Assembly: GCA_027618625.1 (NCBI GenBank) | Contig: JAQCER010000155.1 | Coordinates: 1-7,247 of the forward strand | Source: Verrucomicrobiota bacterium | GTDB lineage: Bacteria > Verrucomicrobiota > Verrucomicrobiia > Verrucomicrobiales > DEV007 | Direction of reading: 5' to 3' | DNA: 7,247 nucleotides | Part shown: positions 1 to 5,035 of the stretch, piece by piece | Position numbering within the stretch: position 1 is the first letter of the stretch | How the letters are laid out: each line of letters starts with the position of its first letter | Position numbers and translations under genes: made by a program | The notes under the pieces: generated by a model | What the model was told of the DNA's origin: nothing | The model's input: only the letters and a program-made list of their open reading frames with translations | Database searches by the model: none

Positions 1-207
1 ACTGAGAGTTTGGAAGAGGGAAAATGCGACGACTCCGGCGATTGGAGCCGGACCGCCCGGAGCCCAAATCGCCCCGGAAAAGAATTATAGCCGCATCTGG
101 GTCAGGCGAAGGCGTCCGGAATACCGCGTAGCTCAGATCGGGGCGATGCTTGACCTTGGCGAATCCCGCTGCCTCGAAGATGCGGCCCAAGAGGGGATTG
201 TTGGTTG
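1..207 (-). other. Unidentified open frame, possibly the 3' part of a decayed gene
   Basis: Read on the minus strand, a frame stays open from about base 245 to the left edge without a stop. It is offset from the methyltransferase-like frame just upstream. It reads like real protein at first (NNPLLGRIFEAAGF, then PDLSYAVFR) and then becomes rich in Gly, Arg and Ser, which looks less like a folded domain. The pattern of Asn, Leu, Phe-Glu and Ala-Gly-Phe faintly recalls the end of a GNAT acetyltransferase, but this is too weak for a call. It could equally be the frameshifted end of the adjacent methyltransferase fragment, or chance. The window edge hides any continuation. Confidence 0.22.
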
Positions 208-396
208 GTGCAAATCCGGCGAGAACTCGACGCCAATCACTTTCTTGAACGGGAAGTGTGAGGCCAGCATGAGCGCGCCGCCCTTGCCAGAGCCGAGGTC
301 GATAAAGACCTAGTCCTCATGTCTGAGTTCGATCCCTTAGAACATTTCCTCTGAAGAAAAGGATTTCTTCAGTTTGCCGCCGATTCTTTGGAGCAT
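208..396 (-). pseudogene. Decayed class I SAM-dependent methyltransferase fragment
   Basis: One minus-strand frame, from a possible ATG at 396-394, contains a recognisable SAM-binding core. It reads Val-Phe-Ile followed by DLGSGKGG (glycine-rich motif I, codons starting at 300), then a run ending FPFKKVIGVEFSPDLH, which matches motif I to motif II of Rossmann-fold methyltransferases. The frame is broken by a TAA at 339-337 and a TAG at 312-310. Sequence between and around these stops (EEMF, GIELRHED) still reads like the usual lead-in to the motif, so the stops interrupt former coding sequence. After SPDLH the homology ends and a different frame becomes open, suggesting a deletion or frameshift near 205-215. 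Only about 60 of the usual 200 or more residues remain. Family membership is clear from the motif, the substrate is unknown, and no function is expected. Confidence 0.55.
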
Positions 397-483
397 TGTG
401 GAAAGCTGGGAAGATACCCCAGTCTGCAGAGAAAATCCAAGATCGGGCTGGTCAATCCCGGTCAATGGGGTCAGCGAGGAAAG

Positions 484-507
484 CGCCGCAGAAGCAGGGA
501 CGCGGCG
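484..507 (-). terminator. Possible weak hairpin terminator after the response regulator
   Basis: Just past the stop codon of the response regulator, bases CGCCGC (484-489) and GCGGCG (502-507) can pair as a six-pair GC stem around a 12 nt loop. In the minus-strand transcript the stem is followed by CTTTCC, a poor U-tract. Position and GC content fit a terminator, but the weak T-run makes Rho-independent function uncertain. A second short dyad, GTCAG-TT-CTGAC (511-522), overlaps the stop codon itself. Confidence 0.3.
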
Positions 508-511
508 GGAG

Positions 512-1201
512 TCAGTTCTGACTTTCGACCCAGCGCACGGCGAAGCGGACGAGTTCTGTGCCGCTGCGCAGGTTGAGCTTCTTTTTAATATGATCGCGGT
601 GGGCGTCGACTGTTTTGATGCTGACGTTCAGTGTCTCGGCGATATCCCGCGTGCTCTGTCCGTTGCCGATCATCTGGAAGATTTCAAACTGGCGGTCGGT
701 GAGCGCTTCGACTGGATTGGTCGAGCTGGCGCGGCGGCCGGAGAAGATCTCAATGATCTTTCCAGACATCTCCGGGCTGACGTAAATTTCCCCGGCCAAC
801 ACTTTGCGGATGGCCTCCATCAGTTTGCTGCCGCCCTCGTCCTTGGTGATGTAGCCTTGAGCTCCGGCGCGCAGAACGCGTTCGACGTAGAGGGATTCGT
901 CATGCATCGAGTGAACGAGAATCGACACATAGACATCCATGGCGCGTAGATCCTTGATCAGCTCCAACCCATTCTTTCCTGGCAGCGAAATGTCGATCAA
1001 TGCGAGATCAGGTTTGGTCGCTAGGATTCCGTCCAGTGCATGGGCGGCGTCCTCCGCTTCGCCGCAGACATTGAGATCCTTCTCGTGATTGATGAGTACC
1101 GCCAGACCTTGCCGCATGATCGGATGATCATCGACGATGAAGATCGTCTTGGTATCCGTGGAGGTTTCGGAGTCTAGTGCAGACGCTTGCTGGATGACCA
1201 T
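512..1201 (-). CDS. NarL/FixJ (LuxR-type) response regulator
   Basis: This is a DNA-binding response regulator that would be phosphorylated by a sensor kinase and then act on promoters in the cytoplasm. With the ATG start it is 229 residues, normal for the family (about 210-230). Numbering from the longer TTG form (start 1240, 242 residues), the receiver domain spans about 32-150: acidic pair Asp37-Asp38 in FIVDDHP, phosphoacceptor Asp83 in LIDISLPG, switch Ser111 and conserved Lys133. The output domain spans about 178-238, with LTDRQFEIFQMIGNG and the recognition helix in VSIKTVDAHRDHIKKKL, a classic GerE/LuxR helix-turn-helix. Neither the ATG at 1201 nor the TTG at 1240 has a well-placed Shine-Dalgarno. 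The ATG is preferred because receiver domains normally begin close to the N terminus. It is divergent from the glycosyltransferase operon. Its cognate kinase is unknown; the hybrid kinase at the other end of the window is one candidate. Confidence 0.93.
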   Translation of the reverse strand: MVIQQASALDSETSTDTKTIFIVDDHPIMRQGLAVLINHEKDLNVCGEAEDAAHALDGILATKPDLALIDISLPGKNGLELIKDLRAMDVYVSILVHSMHDESLYVERVLRAGAQGYITKDEGGSKLMEAIRKVLAGEIYVSPEMSGKIIEIFSGRRASSTNPVEALTDRQFEIFQMIGNGQSTRDIAETLNVSIKTVDAHRDHIKKKLNLRSGTELVRFAVRWVESQN

Positions 1202-1215
1202 ATGACGGCGATCAT
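1174..1215 (-). other. 13-codon upstream/overlapping ORF at the response regulator start
   Basis: The best ribosome binding site in this area, AAGGA at 1228-1224, lies 8 nt before an ATG at 1215 that is out of frame with the response regulator. The frame encodes only 13 residues (MIAVIWSSSKRLH) and stops at 1174, inside the regulator coding region and 27 nt past its ATG. It could be a leader peptide that couples translation, a sign that the true regulator start has been frameshifted, or chance. No homology is recognised. Confidence 0.2.
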
Positions 1216-1356
1216 AAGCTGCGTCCTTGTGCGATGACAACTATGGATTGCGGCAAATATGGCCAATTGCCGCTTCAGCGGCCCACCAATGGTTTTTCGG
1301 AAATGCGGGTGATATTCGCTTGGCGTGTTCCCTGCTTGGGTGAAGGATAAGCGCAG
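1202..1356. promoter_or_regulatory. Divergent intergenic region with a 14 bp dyad
   Basis: The spacer between the response regulator (minus) and the operon (plus) must carry promoters for both unless transcription enters from further away. It holds a perfect inverted repeat, GCCGCT-TC-AGCGGC, at 1269-1282, with GGCC at both flanks (1261-1264 and 1280-1283). This is a candidate operator for a dimeric regulator. No convincing -35/-10 pair was identified on either strand, so promoter positions are not assigned. Confidence 0.4.
1342..1347 (+). promoter_or_regulatory. Ribosome binding site of the operon's first frame
   Basis: GAAGGA sits 9 nt upstream of the ATG at 1357 and matches the anti-Shine-Dalgarno core well. 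It supports 1357 as the translation start even though the encoded protein is truncated. It also marks the entry point for ribosomes that would then reach gpgS through overlapping stop and start codons. Confidence 0.6.
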
Positions 1357-1716
1357 ATGACGATTCATGAGATCACTGCGAGTCTGCCCTGCGCTCGGGA
1401 CAAACTCCAGGAAATAAGGGAAATTATCGTCGCGAATGCGGTGATGATCAGTGAAATTCCTGCGCCAACTGGCCACGAGCGGCAAAGGATCGAGTTTATC
1501 ACGAATCGATTTCAGGAATTCGGGCTACAGAATGCGTCTATCGGCGAATTTGGCAACGCTCAGGCGATTCTCCCCGGCCTGGTGGAGTGTTCGCACAATA
1601 TTCTCGTGGCGGCGCATGCGGACATGGTCAGGGACGAAGCTGGGTTCGGCTCTGGTGCCTCGGTGAAATCCGATGCCACGCCTGAAGGGCTTGAATACTA
1701 CGAAGGAGACGCATGA
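1357..1716 (+). pseudogene. Truncated M20-family metallopeptidase remnant
   Basis: The 119-residue product matches the N-terminal part of M20/M28-type zinc amidohydrolases. Residues 33-52 carry EIPAPTGHERQRIEFITNRF and residues 80-91 carry HNILVAAHADMV, where His87 and Asp89 correspond to the first metal ligand and its partner Asp. Intact relatives are roughly 350-400 residues. Here everything after about residue 106 is missing, including the catalytic Glu, the remaining zinc ligands and the dimerisation domain. The last dozen residues (TPEGLEYYEGDA) look like a short C-terminal tail joined directly to the N-terminal part, so a large in-frame internal deletion is the simplest explanation. The ribosome binding site is good, and the stop overlaps the gpgS start by 4 nt (ATGA). 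It cannot be an active peptidase, but its translation may still serve gpgS coupling. The M20 assignment is firm on motifs; the deletion is inferred. Confidence 0.7.
1703..1708 (+). promoter_or_regulatory. Ribosome binding site of gpgS
   Basis: AAGGAG lies 4 nt before the ATG at 1713, a slightly short spacing but a strong core match. It is embedded in the last codons of the peptidase remnant. It supports 1713, rather than the internal ATG at 1806, as the gpgS start. The 31 extra residues (containing HHGEFSDIRALVAAK) also fit the N terminus expected of the family. Confidence 0.6.
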
Positions 1717-2693
1717 ACATCGAAGGCTGGCTGAAAAACAATACCTTTCACCACGGTGAATTTTCCGACATCCGGGCACTAGTGGCGGCGAAGGAAAAGC
1801 TGGGCATGAGCATCTCGCTCTGCATCCCGACCCTCAACGAGGAAAAGACGATCGGGAAGGAGGTCGTCATCCTGAAGAGCGAGCTTATCGACCGCTACGG
1901 ATTGGTAGACGAGCTTGCAGTGATCGATTCGGGCTCGAGTGATGCCACGCGGGAGATCGCCGCGCAGTTCGGCGCGGATGTTTACCTGTCGGCTGATATT
2001 CTTCCGGAGCAGGGATTCAAGCGCGGCAAGGGAGAAAACCTGTGGAAGGCTGTGCACCAGCTGAAAGGGGACGTGATCTGTTATGTCGATGCCGATATCT
2101 CTAACATTCACGCCAGGTTCGTCTACGGTCTGGTGGCGCCGCTTATTCAGAGGGAAGAGATTCATTATGTGAAAGCGTTCTACGATCGTCCGCTGGCGTT
2201 CAGTCAGGGGATCCGTCCCAGTGGTGGAGGCCGGGTAACTGAGATTCTGGTGAGACCGCTGTTCAGTCTTTTCTATCCAGACCTGACGGCCATCATCCAG
2301 CCCCTGTCTGGTGAGTATGCAGTGAGACGCCCGGTGCTGGAGTCGATCCCGTTTCCGATTGGCTACGGGGTCGAGGCGTCGCACATCCTCGACGTCTATC
2401 ACACGTGGGGACTCGAAGCATTTGCCCAGACGGATCTCGATCAACGGGTGCATCGCAACCAGACGACCCAGGCACTCGGTAAGATGAGTTTTGGCATCTT
2501 GCAGAGCTTCCTGAGCCGGGCAAAGGCGCACGGAATCATCACGGACTTTGCAGACGTGAGCAATATTTACCGCGCCTTCCAAGTGAAAGATCACTTGTAT
2601 GTGCAAGTGCTCACGGAGATTGTTGAGGAAGAACGTCCGCCAATGGCGACGATTGACGAATACAGGAAAAAATTTGGAATCACTGCAAACTGA
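1713..2693 (+). CDS. gpgS: Glucosyl-3-phosphoglycerate synthase, GT81 family
   Basis: GpgS transfers a sugar from a nucleotide donor (usually UDP- or ADP-glucose) to 3-phosphoglycerate, giving glucosyl-3-phosphoglycerate, the first step to glucosylglycerate-type compatible solutes or, in actinobacteria, methylglucose lipopolysaccharides. The 326 residues match family length and have a GT-A fold order. PTLNE (39-43) and DSGSSDAT (72-79) form the nucleotide-binding part, followed by KRGKGENLW (103-111), the metal-binding Asp-Ala-Asp (126-128) within VDADIS, the acceptor-side loop GGGRVTE (171-177), PLSGEYA (197-203), GYGVE (217-221) and His247 in HRN, equivalent to the metal-ligand His of characterised GpgS. 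It is a soluble cytosolic enzyme with no membrane segment. It overlaps the preceding frame by 4 nt and the next gene by 1 nt (TGATG). Some GT81 members use GDP-mannose, so the donor sugar is not fixed by sequence alone. Confidence 0.9.
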   Translation: MNIEGWLKNNTFHHGEFSDIRALVAAKEKLGMSISLCIPTLNEEKTIGKEVVILKSELIDRYGLVDELAVIDSGSSDATREIAAQFGADVYLSADILPEQGFKRGKGENLWKAVHQLKGDVICYVDADISNIHARFVYGLVAPLIQREEIHYVKAFYDRPLAFSQGIRPSGGGRVTEILVRPLFSLFYPDLTAIIQPLSGEYAVRRPVLESIPFPIGYGVEASHILDVYHTWGLEAFAQTDLDQRVHRNQTTQALGKMSFGILQSFLSRAKAHGIITDFADVSNIYRAFQVKDHLYVQVLTEIVEEERPPMATIDEYRKKFGITAN

Positions 2694-4165
2694 TGCGAAT
2701 TGCGATCGTTCACTATCATTTGGAACCGGGTGGAGTGACCCGGGTCATCGAAAATACGGTGTCCAGTCTCGAAAAGAAGGGGCATGAGATCGTCGTCCTG
2801 ACGGGTGAGCCTTGCCCTGAGGGATCCCCCATCTTTCACTTCGCCAGGGTGGTGGAAGGCTTGGGCTACGGCGATCCAGAGGCCGGGCTGACGGCCGAGG
2901 TGCTTTGTCAACGCCTGCGGGATACGGCTGGGCCGGTCGACTGTTGGCATTTTCACAATCACAGCTTGGGGAAGAATGCGGCGCTGCCGGATGCCATCGC
3001 GCTGCTGGCGGAGGACGGCACCCGAATCCTGCTCCAGATCCATGACTTTGCCGAAGATGGAAGGCCATCAAACTACGAAGTGGCAAGCCGGAGCGAGCAC
3101 CTTTATCCGTCCGGAGCTGGAGTGCATTATGCGGTGATTTCCGGCAGGGATAGGAGTATTCTGACTTACGCTGGCGTCCCTGAAGAGCGGTTGCATGTGC
3201 TGCCAAATCCCGTGGCGCTGCCGCGAGTCAGCGGACCGGAAGTGGGGGCTGCCAAGGTGAACGCCGGCGGGCGATTGCTGTTTTATCCAACGCGAGGCAT
3301 TCGGCGGAAAAACATCGGTGAGGCGGTGTTCCTTGCCGCGCTGTTGAAAGGGGAGGGTGCGCGCGTGGCGACGAGTCGCTCGCCTGATAACTCCATCTGG
3401 CAGGGAACGCACGATCGCTGGGCGGAGTTTGCGAAGGAGCGCGGGTTACCCATCGCATTCGGTGTTGTGGAAAATCCCGAGCACGGCGGACATTCGTTCG
3501 AAGCCTGGATGGCGGCCGCCAAGGCAATTCTCACGACCAGCGTGGCGGAGGGATTTGGGCTGGCATTTCTTGAGCCGTTGCTGGCCAACAAGCACGTCCT
3601 GGGCAGGGATTTGGTGGAAGTGACTGGAGATTTTCGAAAGGTCGGCCTGAAGTTTCCCTGCTTGTATCAGGCTTTGCTGGTTCCAGAACTTTGGGTGGAT
3701 ATGGACGCCGTGCGCGATCGTCTGGAGGAACTGCTGTCGGCGCATTTCGAATCCTACCAGTTCCCTTTCTCAAGCGCGTTAGTTGATCGGGCGATGGAAA
3801 CGATTTCACCGCGAGAGGGCTGGGTGGATTTCGGAAGTCTGGAAGAGAGCTCTCAAGAGGCCATTATTCAGATCATTGTTGACGACCCAGCCTATGGCGA
3901 GGATGTGCGAATATTGGGGGACGATCCCGAGTTGGCCGCGGCAGTTCCCTGGTTGCGCAAAAGAATGGACATGGACGGCACGGCAAGTTCGAAGGCCATA
4001 GCTGTTCTGGATGGAATTTACTCGCCTGCGAGCGTCGGAGATCAGTTGGATGCCTGCTATGAGCATATGATTGGCGATTGCGGATATCCTGCTGACATCG
4101 ACGGGAATGCGATTGTGAATGTGTTCCTTGCCCCGGAGCGATTCCACTTTCTCCGGACCCAGTGA
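2693..4165 (+). CDS. GT4-type glycosyltransferase, candidate second-sugar transferase (mannosylglucosyl-phosphoglycerate synthase-like)
   Basis: This 490-residue GT-B glycosyltransferase starts with MRIAIVHYHLEPGGVTRV (acceptor-domain glycine loop at 13-18). HDFAEDGRP follows at 117-125 and PNP at 171-173. The donor domain has PTRGIRRKNIGE (199-210) and the retaining GT4 signature EGFGLAFLEP (286-295), with Glu286 and Glu294 in EX7E spacing. There is no signal peptide or membrane segment. The region from about 365 to 490 extends past a normal GT4 fold and contains GWVDFGSLEESSQEAII. The start overlaps the gpgS stop by 1 nt and lacks a clear Shine-Dalgarno, which fits coupled translation. Because it follows gpgS directly, the likely acceptor is glucosyl-3-phosphoglycerate or glucosylglycerate and the likely donor GDP-mannose, as in mannosylglucosylglycerate pathways. 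The fold is secure; the substrates are inferred from context. Confidence 0.8.
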   Translation: MRIAIVHYHLEPGGVTRVIENTVSSLEKKGHEIVVLTGEPCPEGSPIFHFARVVEGLGYGDPEAGLTAEVLCQRLRDTAGPVDCWHFHNHSLGKNAALPDAIALLAEDGTRILLQIHDFAEDGRPSNYEVASRSEHLYPSGAGVHYAVISGRDRSILTYAGVPEERLHVLPNPVALPRVSGPEVGAAKVNAGGRLLFYPTRGIRRKNIGEAVFLAALLKGEGARVATSRSPDNSIWQGTHDRWAEFAKERGLPIAFGVVENPEHGGHSFEAWMAAAKAILTTSVAEGFGLAFLEPLLANKHVLGRDLVEVTGDFRKVGLKFPCLYQALLVPELWVDMDAVRDRLEELLSAHFESYQFPFSSALVDRAMETISPREGWVDFGSLEESSQEAIIQIIVDDPAYGEDVRILGDDPELAAAVPWLRKRMDMDGTASSKAIAVLDGIYSPASVGDQLDACYEHMIGDCGYPADIDGNAIVNVFLAPERFHFLRTQ

Positions 4166-5025
4166 GCGACCTCATCGAGATCATGGCCGCACAGTTCTCG
4201 CGGCTCGATCCTTTGCCTGCAGGGTTGCCGCCGCTTTTGACGAAGCTAGCAGGTATCAGAGCTATCGTTTTCGATATCTACGGAACTCTCTTTATTTCTG
4301 GATCCGGGGACATCAGTCTCGCCGATGAGCAAGATCGAGATGCCGTGATGCTTGCGGTGCTTGAGGAATCGGGGTTCACCTGGTCGCGGGGAACGGAAGC
4401 CATCAGCGCCGTGTTCCTCGAAAAAATCAAGGAGTCCCACGCTGTTGCCCGAGCCAGCGGGATTGATTTTCCCGAGGTCGAAATTCGGCAGATCTGGAGG
4501 GAATTGTTGCTATGTGAGGGTTTTCGGAATGCTTCGGATGAAGCTATCGAGGCGCTGGCAGTTCGCTATGAGACCAGAGTCAACCCAGTGTGGCCGATGC
4601 CCGGGCTTGAGACGACTCTGGACGATCTGCGGAGTCGTCGGCTGCAGTTTGGAATCATCTCGAACGCGCAATTTTACACGCCGCTATTGTTCCAGCATTT
4701 TCTGGGGCAACTTCCCCCGGGGCTTGGATTCGCCGACCAGTTGTGTGTCTGGAGCTATTGCGAACGGATCGGCAAACCGTCTCAACGGCTCTTTGACATC
4801 GCTGTTGAAAAACTGGCGAGCTGCGGACTGAAGCCCTGCGAGGTGTTGTACGTCGGCAATGATATGCGCAACGACATGGTTCCGGCCGCTGCCGCTGGAC
4901 TGCGAACAGCGCTGTTCGCGGGCGATGCCAGATCCTTGCGATTACGCGGGCACTCTGCTGATGCGCTTCCGGTCGATATCGTCCTCACCGAGCTGGGTCA
5001 ACTGCTTGAGTGCCTGGGCGACTAG
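4162..5025 (+). CDS. HAD-superfamily hydrolase, candidate solute-phosphate phosphatase
   Basis: This 287-residue haloacid dehalogenase superfamily protein has all four core motifs. Motif I is FDIYGT with nucleophile Asp38, motif II is IISNAQ (Ser167), motif III is IGKPS (Lys205), and motif IV is VGNDMRND (Asp234, Asp238). A helical C1-type cap lies between motifs I and II (about 55-150). The residue two after the nucleophile is Tyr40, whereas most HAD phosphatases have an acid/base Asp there; Tyr is typical of haloacid dehalogenases. Position at the end of a gpgS-GT4 operon nevertheless suggests it removes phosphate from glucosyl- or mannosylglucosyl-3-phosphoglycerate. The start is GTG, overlapping the previous stop (GTGA). 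An alternative ATG at 4183 would remove only seven residues, all before motif I. Its stop is 10 nt from the stop of the convergent kinase. Family certain, substrate inferred. Confidence 0.82.
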   Translation: MSDLIEIMAAQFSRLDPLPAGLPPLLTKLAGIRAIVFDIYGTLFISGSGDISLADEQDRDAVMLAVLEESGFTWSRGTEAISAVFLEKIKESHAVARASGIDFPEVEIRQIWRELLLCEGFRNASDEAIEALAVRYETRVNPVWPMPGLETTLDDLRSRRLQFGIISNAQFYTPLLFQHFLGQLPPGLGFADQLCVWSYCERIGKPSQRLFDIAVEKLASCGLKPCEVLYVGNDMRNDMVPAAAAGLRTALFAGDARSLRLRGHSADALPVDIVLTELGQLLECLGD

Positions 5026-5035
5026 GCCGAAACGA

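Noticed and set aside
374..949. Plus-strand open frame of 191 codons opposite the response regulator
   Set aside because: It is antisense to clear receiver and helix-turn-helix coding sequence, and the product has no recognisable motif.
1779..2606. Minus-strand open frame of 275 codons opposite gpgS
   Set aside because: GpgS motifs on the plus strand are complete, and the antisense product resembles no known family.
2736..2747. 12 bp perfect palindrome TGACCCGGGTCA near the start of the GT4 gene
   Set aside because: It falls in codons for the conserved glycine loop (GGVTRV) and is explained by coding constraint; no second copy was noticed.
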